The translations under genes and the position numbers were made by a program. Below the pieces are notes generated by a model that saw only the letters and a list, made by a program, of their open reading frames with translations, made no database searches and was not told the DNA's origin. Positions 1 through 6,291 of a stretch of DNA of 7,701 bases are shown piece by piece. Each line of letters begins with the position of its first letter. Position 1 is the stretch's first letter. Origin of the DNA: an uncultured Clostridia bacterium (GTDB taxonomy: Bacteria > Bacillota > Clostridia > Christensenellales > UBA1242); the NCBI GenBank assembly GCA_937895935.1, contig CALBKX010000050.1:1-7701 (forward strand), written 5' to 3'.

Positions 1-18
1 AAGCAATCATTTACATCT
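1..18 (-). repeat. Inverted end fragment of rod repeat A, cut by the window edge
   Basis: The first 18 bases are the exact reverse complement of 5974-5991, the left end of rod repeat A. The copy is in the opposite orientation and would continue beyond position 1, so only its tip is visible. The 18-base exact match in A+T-rich DNA, shared with a region that holds two fuller copies, makes chance unlikely. It shows that the repeat family is dispersed and that the interval from the ABC-like gene through the def operon lies between inverted copies of the same end. Confidence 0.7.
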
Positions 19-83
19 ATTTAACTTAAAATATCATTGTTATGTTCTGACATTTGTTGTTCTTTATTATATATTAAAAATGG

Positions 84-122
84 TTGTGAAAATTAAATTT
101 ATTTGATATTATATATAATATG
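84..122 (+). promoter_or_regulatory. SigA-type promoter with extended -10, predicted to give a leaderless mRNA
   Basis: A -35-like TTGTGA at 84-89, a 17-base spacer and a -10-like TATTAT at 107-112 preceded by TG at 104-105 (extended -10, TGnTATTAT) lie just upstream of the ABC-like gene. The expected transcription start, about 7 bases past the -10, falls at 119-120, on the A of the ATG. No Shine-Dalgarno-like sequence precedes this ATG, unlike most other genes of the window. Leaderless transcription is therefore inferred. The region is very A+T rich, so other -10-like hexamers occur, for example 114-119. Confidence 0.5.
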
Positions 123-761
123 ATAGAAGTAAAAGATTTATATTTAAAATATATTCGAGAATATTATGCCTTATATAATATTAATCTAAAAATTGAAGAA
201 GGTGAATGTGTTGCTTTCACTGGAGAAAAACATAGTGGCAGAACAACATTACTTAGATCCATTGCTGGTCTTGAAAAATTTGATAAAGGTGAAATCTTTA
301 TAAACGGCCGAGATGTCAAAAAAATTGATTTTAGTACAGATATAAATTTGGGTTACATCCCTGTTGTTCCCGTATTTTTTGATAATAAAAGTGTTTATGA
401 AAATTTAAAGTATATATTAGTGGAACGCAAAATTAATAAAAATGAAATTGAGTCACGTATTAACCAACTACTAATTGATTTTAAGATTGAAAAATATAAA
501 AATATAAAAATACAAGATTTAGATCTATACGAAAAATATTTGATTTCATTTGTAAGGCTTTTATTAAGACCAATTAATATTTTGTTAGTTGACAATATAT
601 TTAGTAAATTAAATTCAGACGAGGCAAACGCATTCATAACCTTAATAAAAGACTATTTTGTTTCAAAAAATGTAACAACTATTATAGTAAGTGACAAATT
701 TGAGGACGTAAAGGACATTTGCACAAGAGAAATACATTTTGTTTCAGGAAGTATTGTTTAA
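120..761 (+). CDS. Degenerate ABC-transporter-type ATP-binding protein
   Basis: The 213-residue product has the size and fold layout of a stand-alone ABC ATPase, and its start (MIEVKDLYLKY) matches the usual first strand of the family. Every motif needed for ATP hydrolysis is changed. Walker A (35-43) reads GEKHSGRTT, with Arg41 where the family has Lys. The Q-loop Gln is Val82. The signature LSGGQ aligns with LDLYE (134-138). Walker B ends VDN, with Asn159 replacing the catalytic Glu. The H-loop His aligns with Asp192. The A-loop aromatic (Tyr11) and the overall spacing remain, so the frame is intact and not simply decayed. ABC ATPases normally power a membrane permease, but no permease gene is visible here; the gene stands alone with its own promoter and terminator. 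I infer a nucleotide-binding or structural role without efficient hydrolysis. A residually active or partner-complemented ATPase remains possible. Confidence 0.8.
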   Translation: MIEVKDLYLKYIREYYALYNINLKIEEGECVAFTGEKHSGRTTLLRSIAGLEKFDKGEIFINGRDVKKIDFSTDINLGYIPVVPVFFDNKSVYENLKYILVERKINKNEIESRINQLLIDFKIEKYKNIKIQDLDLYEKYLISFVRLLLRPINILLVDNIFSKLNSDEANAFITLIKDYFVSKNVTTIIVSDKFEDVKDICTREIHFVSGSIV

Positions 762-795
762 AATAAGTACACAAAAGAATATGTTTAACTACTAC

Positions 796-841
796 AAAAA
801 ATAAGGAAAATTGTTATTATTTTCAATTTTCCTTATTTTTT
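796..841. terminator. Bidirectional intrinsic terminator between convergent genes
   Basis: A perfect 18-bp inverted repeat (796-813 with 824-841) with a 10-base loop lies between the 3' end of the ABC-like gene and the 3' end of the leftward operon. The stem is A at one end and T at the other, so each strand's transcript ends in a U run (T run at 836-843 on the plus strand; six T at 801-796 on the minus strand). It can therefore serve both transcription units. The stem core is AAGGAAAATTG, with low GC content for a terminator. Confidence 0.8.
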
Positions 842-945
842 TTATCTAGTTTTGTTGCAAACTTGCATTTTTGCTTTATTTAAATTTTTTAAACACACCA
901 CTTTTGTAAGAAATATTATGATATAGTTGAAAGTTAAACTATTTT

Positions 946-1941
946 TTAATAAATATTTTCTAAAAATTCAATATCTAACTTTGAGTCTTGCTTTTCTCGC
1001 AAAAGTTCATTTTTTACATTTTCAACCACAGTTAAAATATAATTTTTATAGTCGTCATTAATTTTAACACCTGTTTTTTCTACATTTTTAAAAGCGGTTT
1101 TAACATTCAAATCAGTTAAAGTGCTATCTAAAACATTTTGCAAATCTGGATATTTTTTTGCATAAGCAATAAGATTTTCAACATTATTTTTAAATTGCTT
1201 TGAAGTTTTAACATACTCACTGTCAAAGGTAAATATTTTACTTAAATAGGAATATTCATATAAAACATCTCTCATAGAGAGTGTTTCTCCATAATTATAT
1301 TCTAACCAATCAATCATTCTTTCACCACAGAAAGCAAATTCATTATCTATTAATTTAGCAGTTGTTAATGTTTTAGATTTTTTATCATAAATAAAATTAA
1401 TATTTCTAGCATTTCTGTCAGTTTGTAAAGTTAATGTATCAAATAAGATGATTTTATAAAGATTTATTATAACTTCCTTTTTATTGATGTTTACTCCATT
1501 GTTTTTATAAATATCAATACAATTTGCACAATCAATTAAATTTGGTTTTGCATTTTTATCAACCTTTATAAACTCAGAAAGATTAATTAATCTATTATTT
1601 CCAACAATATCATAAGAAAGAAGTCCGGTTAAATTATTTATACTAGCAATTTCATACTCTGCACACTCTAAATTAATTTGATTACAAAGTTGATTGCATA
1701 AAAGTTCATTAACAATTCTTATGTCTTTAATCTCAACTCCAAACTCACTGTCAAAAGATTTAAATATGGCTTTACCTTTTGGAGTAACAAACCATATATT
1801 CCCAAAAGATTTTGTTGAAATACCAACCTTCTCACCTTTTAATGATCTAGGTTTTGTTTCAAGAATGCCAAGATTAATACCTTTAACCAACTTGATATTG
1901 TTATACTTATTTAAATTTTTCAGAATACCTTTTGTTATCAT
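946..1941 (-). CDS. HipA-like serine/threonine kinase
   Basis: The 331-residue protein carries the core of the HipA/CtkA-like kinase fold. Lys61 in AIFKSF fits the ATP-binding lysine. TDRNARN at 174-180 aligns with the E. coli HipA catalytic loop TDGHAKN, giving Asp175 as catalytic base and Asn180 as metal ligand. LIDNEFAF at 197-204 supplies the metal-binding Asp199. The loop His is Asn177 here. The protein lacks the N-terminal region of full-length HipA (about 440 residues), and no HipB-like DNA-binding antitoxin lies next to it. It overlaps the rpe-like stop by four bases (ATGA, 1938-1941), and a GAGG about 8 bases before the ATG lies inside rpe, so the two are probably translationally coupled. 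It is the last gene of the def operon, where B. subtilis has thiN. Known HipA kinases phosphorylate proteins of translation such as glutamyl-tRNA synthetase; the substrate here is unknown. Kinase fold is likely, toxin function is not shown. Confidence 0.7.
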   Translation of the reverse strand: MITKGILKNLNKYNNIKLVKGINLGILETKPRSLKGEKVGISTKSFGNIWFVTPKGKAIFKSFDSEFGVEIKDIRIVNELLCNQLCNQINLECAEYEIASINNLTGLLSYDIVGNNRLINLSEFIKVDKNAKPNLIDCANCIDIYKNNGVNINKKEVIINLYKIILFDTLTLQTDRNARNINFIYDKKSKTLTTAKLIDNEFAFCGERMIDWLEYNYGETLSMRDVLYEYSYLSKIFTFDSEYVKTSKQFKNNVENLIAYAKKYPDLQNVLDSTLTDLNVKTAFKNVEKTGVKINDDYKNYILTVVENVKNELLREKQDSKLDIEFLENIY

Positions 1942-2594
1942 TTTAAGTCCTCAATAGCTTTAGCTTTATTTTCTGCATTATAAATGTAACTACCAGAAAC
2001 AATAATATCTGCACCTAATACTTTTAAATTTTTAGAAACTTCAGGAGTAATACCGCCGTCAACTTCAATTTTAAAATGTGCACCATAATCATCTCTAATT
2101 TGTTTTAGTTTTTTTACTTTATAATAGGTACTTTCTTTAAAAGGTTGACCACTAAGTCCTGGAAACACACTCATTACTAAAACCAAATCCGCATAAGCAA
2201 TGTAAGGCATAACTTCAGTGATTTCCGTATCAGGATTAATTGCAATACCAGCAATTGCATTGTTTTTGCTAATCAACTTTAAACATTTAATTAAATTTTT
2301 TTTATTTTTGAAAGCCTCATAATGAACAGTAACAATTTGTGCGCCTGCTTTTATATATTTTTCAACAATTTTTAAAGGTTCATTGACCATTAAATGAACA
2401 TCTAAAGGTAAAAGAGTTTTTAAATATATTTTTTTTATGACATTTTCATCTATTGAATCTTTGCATACAAAATTTTTATTCATTACATCACAATGAATAA
2501 AGTCTGCACAATCATTTAGTCTTCTAACATAAGACAATAATTCTTCTTGAGGAACAGGATCTGTTGACGGAGCAACTTTTAAAAAATTAACCAT
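1938..2594 (-). CDS. rpe: Ribulose-phosphate 3-epimerase family protein (divergent)
   Basis: This 218-residue TIM-barrel protein belongs to the family that interconverts ribulose 5-phosphate and xylulose 5-phosphate in the cytosolic pentose phosphate pathway. The metal and acid/base residues are present: His34 and Asp36 (IHCDVM), His67 (LDVHLMV) and Asp179 (IEVDGGI). Other family signatures are altered. The usual PSILSADF strand is PSTDPVPQ, the second Asp of DVMDG is Asn38, HFVPN is NFVCK, and the phosphate-loop SVNPGFGGQ is SVFPGLSGQ with Phe144 for Asn. The length is normal. The start overlaps rsgA by 8 bases and has only a weak Shine-Dalgarno (GTGGG), so translation probably depends on coupling. 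rpe follows rsgA in Firmicutes, which supports the name. A related epimerase, such as one acting on allulose 6-phosphate, cannot be excluded from the altered substrate loops. Confidence 0.82.
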   Translation of the reverse strand: MVNFLKVAPSTDPVPQEELLSYVRRLNDCADFIHCDVMNKNFVCKDSIDENVIKKIYLKTLLPLDVHLMVNEPLKIVEKYIKAGAQIVTVHYEAFKNKKNLIKCLKLISKNNAIAGIAINPDTEITEVMPYIAYADLVLVMSVFPGLSGQPFKESTYYKVKKLKQIRDDYGAHFKIEVDGGITPEVSKNLKVLGADIIVSGSYIYNAENKAKAIEDLK

Positions 2595-3459
2595 GCGTTT
2601 TTACCCACTTATCATTTAATACTTTATATATATCTTTATATCTTAAATATCTATTTTTGTCAAGTTTACCACAATCAACAAGTTGTTTTATTTTACAATC
2701 ACTTATAGGTTCCTTAATATGTAAGCAAGATTTATACTTACATTTGTCCATAAACTGAACATAATCGGGATAATAATATGGTAATTCATAATAAGCAATA
2801 GGCAATAATTTTTCATCTAAACTTGTAAAACCAGCAGTATCAGTGATAAAACAATCGTCTTCGCAAAATATTTCACAATGCCTAGTTGTGTTTTTACCTT
2901 TTTGATTTTTAATTGAAATCTCACCAACAGTACTTGCATATTTTTTTAGTAAACTATTCACAAGCGCTGACTTTCCAACAGCCGACTGTCCAGCAAAAGC
3001 ACAAACCTTATTTTTTAATATTGTTTTTAATTTGTCTACCCCTTCATACGTAAGAGCATTTGTAAAAATGATATTTTTAACAACTTTTCCATAGACATTT
3101 TTTACATAATCACAAATTCCCGAATCTATATCAATTTTATTGACAACAATAATAGGCTCAACACCATAACATAATGAAAATAAAATCAATTTATCTACAA
3201 TATTAAAATCTGGCTCAGGTATTTGGGCTATTGTTATAACTAAAACATCTAAATTGCAAAGAGGAGGTCTTATAAATTGATTATTACGCTTTTGTATGGA
3301 TTCAATAGTTGCAGGATTATTAGCATTATCAATTATAACCTTGTCACCAACAAAAATGCCATCAGATTTTAAGTTTTTTCTAGCAACACAATCAAAAATG
3401 TCGTTTCCCACTCTAACCCAAAATTTATCTGCCAATTTTTTTACAACAAGCCCCTGCAT
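2587..3459 (-). CDS. rsgA: Small ribosomal subunit biogenesis GTPase RsgA
   Basis: RsgA (YjeQ/CpgA/YloQ) is a GTPase that checks late 30S assembly at the decoding centre. The 290-residue protein has the family's circularly permuted motif order: an N-terminal OB-fold region (about 1-65), then NKID (G4, 107-110), P-loop GQSAVGKS (G1, 157-164), switch I KGKNTTRH (187-194) and DTAGF (G3, 207-211). A C-terminal zinc knuckle is formed by Cys240, Cys245, His247 and Cys255. Two details are unusual: switch I has Asn190 where the family has His in G-R/K-H-T-T, and G3 has Ala209 instead of Pro. A strong AAGGAG lies 5 bases before the ATG, and the gene starts 15 bases after rlmN. In B. subtilis the kinase gene prkC lies just upstream and its product phosphorylates RsgA; here no kinase gene lies between rlmN and rsgA. 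Confidence 0.95.
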   Translation of the reverse strand: MQGLVVKKLADKFWVRVGNDIFDCVARKNLKSDGIFVGDKVIIDNANNPATIESIQKRNNQFIRPPLCNLDVLVITIAQIPEPDFNIVDKLILFSLCYGVEPIIVVNKIDIDSGICDYVKNVYGKVVKNIIFTNALTYEGVDKLKTILKNKVCAFAGQSAVGKSALVNSLLKKYASTVGEISIKNQKGKNTTRHCEIFCEDDCFITDTAGFTSLDEKLLPIAYYELPYYYPDYVQFMDKCKYKSCLHIKEPISDCKIKQLVDCGKLDKNRYLRYKDIYKVLNDKWVKTHG

Positions 3460-3474
3460 TAAAACTCCTTTTTA

Positions 3475-4521
3475 TTATACTTCTTCATTTTTTAAAATTT
3501 TTGCTCTTAATTGTCCACAAGCACCTTCAATATCTGCACCCATGGTACGTCTAACCGTAGCAGAAATACCATTTTTTTCTAATCTATCAGCAAAAGCATA
3601 TGCTTTTTTTCTGTTAGTCCCCGTCATACCACGTTCTTTAACTTCGTTTAATGGAATCAAATTAACGTGACACGCTAAACCTTTTAAAAGTTTAGAAAGT
3701 TCATCCGCACAATAAAAAGAATCATTTTCTCCACTTATCAATGAATATTCAAAAACAATTCTTCGTTTTGTTTTGTTAAAATAAAATTTTACCGCATCTA
3801 TTAATTCTTTTAAAGAATATTTGTTTGCAATTGGCATTATTTTTTTACGCATTTCATCATTTGGTGCGTGAAGTGAAATAGTTAAAGTTATTTGTAAATT
3901 TAACTCTGCCATTTGACGAATTTGTGGAACAAGCCCACAAGTAGATAAAGATATGTTCCTTTGACTAATGTTTATTCCATTTTCAGCGGATACTAAATTA
4001 AAAAACTTTATCACATTATCATAATTGTCAAGAGGCTCTCCACTGCCCATTAAAACAACATTAGTAACTTTTCTATTTTTTAAATCACCGCCATTATCTC
4101 TATTTACAAAAAGCACTTGTGCTAAAATTTCCCCTGCAGTTAAATTTCTAATTAATCCGCCCAAAGTACTAGCACAAAATTTACAACCCATTCTACATCC
4201 TACTTGCGTAGAAACACAAAGCGTATTTCCATATTTATAACTCATAAATACGCCCTCGACAATATTATTGTCTGCAAGTTTGTACACATATTTTATTGTG
4301 CCGTCTTTCCCAATTAATTTAGTATGGAGTGAAATAGGAGTATCAACAAATCTTTCCAAAAGTTTTTCTTTTAATGCTTTGGAAATATTAGAAATTTCAC
4401 TTATTTTCTTTCCGCTATATACACCTTCAAAAATTTGTTTGGCTCTAAACTTTGGCTCGCCTAGGTCTAAACAAACCTTTTCAACTTCAGAAAAATCATA
4501 GTTTAAAAGAGTATCAAACAT
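3475..4521 (-). CDS. rlmN: Dual-specificity 23S rRNA/tRNA adenine-C2 methyltransferase RlmN
   Basis: RlmN is a radical-SAM enzyme that makes 2-methyladenosine at A2503 of 23S rRNA, near the peptidyl transferase centre, and at A37 of some tRNAs. The 348-residue protein has full family length. The [4Fe-4S] cluster motif CRMGCKFC supplies Cys109, Cys113 and Cys116. GSGEPLDNY (159-167) is the SAM-contacting GxGEP motif, STCGLVP lies at 193-199, and the methyl-carrying Cys is Cys335 in GACGQL. An N-terminal helical RNA-binding region precedes the barrel. The start overlaps the fmt stop by 8 bases (4514-4521), with AAAGGAG inside the end of fmt serving as ribosome binding site. In many Firmicutes rsmB lies between fmt and rlmN; here it is absent. 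All catalytic residues look intact, so an active housekeeping enzyme is expected. Confidence 0.96.
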   Translation of the reverse strand: MFDTLLNYDFSEVEKVCLDLGEPKFRAKQIFEGVYSGKKISEISNISKALKEKLLERFVDTPISLHTKLIGKDGTIKYVYKLADNNIVEGVFMSYKYGNTLCVSTQVGCRMGCKFCASTLGGLIRNLTAGEILAQVLFVNRDNGGDLKNRKVTNVVLMGSGEPLDNYDNVIKFFNLVSAENGINISQRNISLSTCGLVPQIRQMAELNLQITLTISLHAPNDEMRKKIMPIANKYSLKELIDAVKFYFNKTKRRIVFEYSLISGENDSFYCADELSKLLKGLACHVNLIPLNEVKERGMTGTNRKKAYAFADRLEKNGISATVRRTMGADIEGACGQLRAKILKNEEV

Positions 4522-5446
4522 TTAAAACTCCTTTTTCTGGTAATGATTTTCCATTTAAATAACTTTTAGCCAACATCCTTTTTGAATTTGGTGCAGTCAT
4601 TTCTAAAACTTCCACCGCCCCGTCTTTACATTTTATAATTAATCCCTTTTTACTTGATGCAAAAAGAATTGTACCATTAACCTCATCACCAGTATAACAT
4701 ATTGATTTAGCGTTAAAAACTTTGTACGTTTCATTATTTAACTTAAAAAGTGCTATTGGATTTGGATTTAATCCTCTAACAAAATCAACTATTTCTTTAC
4801 CAGTTTTGTTAAAATCTATAAAACAATCCTCTTTTTTAAACATTTTAGTATGGCTAGACTTATCATTATCTTGAGGAGTAAAAACTGCTTTGCCGTTTTC
4901 AATTAATTCTAATGCTTCAACAATAAGTTTTCCACCCAAAATTGATAACTTTTCGGAAAGCGTACCATATGTGTCATCTTCTTCAATTTTAGTCTTGGCA
5001 GAAATTAATATATCACCAGTATCAATACCCACCTCGGTTTTCATAATTGTAACCCCAGTGTACTCATCACCATTTATTATCGCTTGTTGTATTGGAGATG
5101 CACCTCTATATTTAGGCAAAAGTGAGCCATGAACATTGATAATTCCATAAGGACAAATGTCTATTATTTCTTGACTTAATATTTGACCATATGCAGCGGT
5201 CACCATAATATCCGCATTAAAGCTTTTTAAAACTTGTACGCCCTCAGTTTTAATTTTAACAAATTGATACACATTTAAATTTTTACTTTCAGCAAATATT
5301 TTTACAGGCGGAGCAACCATTTTGTTGCCTCTTCCACTTGGTTTGTCAGGTTGACAAACAACACCAACTACCGTATGCCCGCTGTTTATTATCTCCTTTA
5401 AAACATTAACTCCAAATTCTGGAGTTCCTAAAAAAATTACTTTCAT
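4514..5446 (-). CDS. fmt: Methionyl-tRNA formyltransferase
   Basis: Fmt transfers a formyl group from 10-formyltetrahydrofolate to Met-tRNAi so that translation can start. The 310-residue protein shows the formyltransferase Rossmann domain (about 1-190) with the catalytic motif NVHGSLLPKYRGASPIQ: Asn104, His106, and the partner Asp142 in VGIDTGDI. The usual HASLLP is HGSLLP here, a mild change. The C-terminal tRNA-binding domain (about 205-310) is present, so the length is normal. It starts 15 bases after def with an AAGGA Shine-Dalgarno 4 bases before ATG, and its stop overlaps rlmN. Co-transcription with def pairs the enzymes that add and remove the N-formyl group. Confidence 0.96.
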   Translation of the reverse strand: MKVIFLGTPEFGVNVLKEIINSGHTVVGVVCQPDKPSGRGNKMVAPPVKIFAESKNLNVYQFVKIKTEGVQVLKSFNADIMVTAAYGQILSQEIIDICPYGIINVHGSLLPKYRGASPIQQAIINGDEYTGVTIMKTEVGIDTGDILISAKTKIEEDDTYGTLSEKLSILGGKLIVEALELIENGKAVFTPQDNDKSSHTKMFKKEDCFIDFNKTGKEIVDFVRGLNPNPIALFKLNNETYKVFNAKSICYTGDEVNGTILFASSKKGLIIKCKDGAVEVLEMTAPNSKRMLAKSYLNGKSLPEKGVLNV

Positions 5447-5461
5447 AAAATCCTTTTTTAA

Positions 5462-5911
5462 TTAACTTTTTTGTTGTTCTACTCTATCCAAAAATAAAAT
5501 ACCATCAAGGTGATCAATCTCGTGGCATAAACATCTAGCAAGCCATTTTTCCCCTGTCACTTCAATATTATAACCAAATCTATCTTGTGCTTTAACTTTT
5601 ACTTTAAAAGGACGTTTAACATACTCGCGTATTTTTCCACAAGACAAACACCCTTCTTGCTCAACATCCTCTCCTTCTGCACTCACAATTACAGGATTAA
5701 TAAGTTCAAAAAACATATCATTAACATCCATAATAACAACGCGTTTTAAAACCCCAACTTGAGGAGCAGCCAATCCCATGCCGTCATACTTATACATAGT
5801 TTCTCTCATATCATCAAGTAGTTCTGAAAGTTTCTCGTCAAATACAGTAACAGTTTTACTTTTTTTCTTTAAGAGTTCATCCCCTCTCATAACAATTTTT
5901 CTTACAGCCAT
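5462..5911 (-). CDS. def: Peptide deformylase
   Basis: Def removes the formyl group from the N-terminal Met of nascent proteins at the ribosome exit. The 149-residue protein has all three family motifs: GMGLAAPQ (44-51), EGCLS (86-90) and HEIDH (130-134). The metal ligands are Cys88, His130 and His134; Glu131 is the catalytic acid/base. Length and HEIDHLDG ending fit the short (E. coli-like) deformylase class. AAGGA lies 6 bases before the ATG, and a good promoter is about 30 bases upstream, so this is the first gene of the operon. In B. subtilis priA comes before def; here the gene is preceded by repeats instead. Confidence 0.96.
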   Translation of the reverse strand: MAVRKIVMRGDELLKKKSKTVTVFDEKLSELLDDMRETMYKYDGMGLAAPQVGVLKRVVIMDVNDMFFELINPVIVSAEGEDVEQEGCLSCGKIREYVKRPFKVKVKAQDRFGYNIEVTGEKWLARCLCHEIDHLDGILFLDRVEQQKS

Positions 5912-5938
5912 TTTAATTCCTTTTTATTTAACTTTTAA

Positions 5939-5967
5939 AGTATACATAATTTTGAGAAAATAATCAA
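5939..5967 (-). promoter_or_regulatory. SigA-type promoter of the def operon
   Basis: Read leftward, TTGATT (5967-5962), a 17-base spacer and TATACT (5944-5939) form a good vegetative promoter. The predicted start lies near 5931, giving a short leader of about 20 bases that contains the def Shine-Dalgarno AAGGA. It lies only six bases from rod repeat A. No other convincing promoter is seen inside the operon, so all six genes are probably read from here. Confidence 0.7.
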
Positions 5968-5973
5968 CTATAA

Positions 5974-6071
5974 AGATGTAAATGATTGCTTTCACTTTGA
6001 GCTTCGCTGGTAGTCCACCAAGTGACGGACTACCGCTTCTCGAGTGTCGTTCAAGCAAAGCATTTACATCT
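5974..6071. repeat. Rod-shaped inverted repeat, copy A
   Basis: The 98-base element begins and ends with an 11-bp perfect inverted repeat, AGATGTAAATG (5974-5984) and CATTTACATCT (6061-6071). Inside, shorter complementary blocks (GCTT/AAGC, CACT/AGTG, GAG/CTC) continue the arm up to an inner 8-bp stem GGTAGTCC (6009-6016) / GGACTACC (6027-6034) closing the loop ACCAAGTGAC (6017-6026). The whole can fold as one long hairpin. It carries no coding sequence. It could be a MITE-like palindromic element, a structured RNA or a protein-binding cruciform; its sequence does not decide. Confidence 0.8.
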
Positions 6072-6079
6072 AGGGGAAA

Positions 6080-6109
6080 GCCACTTGGCGAAGAGTATAC
6101 CTCGAAGAA
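6080..6109 (+). repeat. D element, copy 1
   Basis: This element reads GCCACTTGGCGAAGAG, six variable bases, then TCGAAGAA. The same two blocks with the same 6-base spacing recur, inverted, at 7641-7670. It follows rod repeat A by eight bases. Its CACTTGG (6082-6088) is complementary to CCAAGTG in the loop of A. Confidence 0.7.
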
Positions 6110-6120
6110 ATTTCCACATT

Positions 6121-6217
6121 TGTAAATGATTGCTTAAGGCTCAAGCACTTCGCATTTAACCACCAAGTGACGGTTAAATGCTACGTAAAACTCGCTTAAA
6201 GCAAAGCATTTACATCT
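6121..6217. repeat. Rod-shaped inverted repeat, copy B
   Basis: Copy B shares its left end (TGTAAATGATTGCTT, 6121-6135) and right end (19 bases, 6199-6217) with copy A and carries the identical loop ACCAAGTGAC (6162-6171). The outer arms pair through TGTAAATG (6121-6128) and CATTTACA (6207-6214). The inner stem is a different sequence: GCATTTAACC (6152-6161) pairs perfectly with GGTTAAATGC (6172-6181), ten pairs against eight in copy A. The structure is kept while the stem sequence is replaced. Confidence 0.8.
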
Positions 6218-6251
6218 TAGATAAGAATAGGACTATTTATAAAAAGAAAAC

Positions 6252-6267
6252 AAAGCCACTTGGCGAA
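6252..6267 (+). repeat. D element, copy 2 (shorter)
   Basis: AAAGCCACTTGGCGAA is identical to 6077-6092, the start of D copy 1 with its three preceding bases. It follows rod repeat B by 34 bases, as copy 1 follows A. CACTTGG at 6257-6263 is complementary to the loop of B. The TCGAAGAA half is not clearly present. Confidence 0.65.
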
Positions 6268-6291
6268 TGCATAGGTATCAAAGATAAAGTT

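Noticed and set aside
923..947. Small hairpin ATAGTT/AACTAT followed by T run near the end of the HipA-like gene
   Set aside because: Only 6 A+T-rich pairs, and the T run is on the strand pointing into the gene; the 18-bp hairpin at 796-841 is the better terminator.
3296..3670. Plus-strand frame of 124 codons across the rsgA/rlmN junction
   Set aside because: It is antisense to two well-supported genes; no ribosome site or recognisable domain.
5974..6217. Rho-independent terminator or riboswitch of the def operon in repeats A/B
   Set aside because: The repeats lie upstream of the predicted start site at about 5931 and so are not in the def leader; no U run follows.
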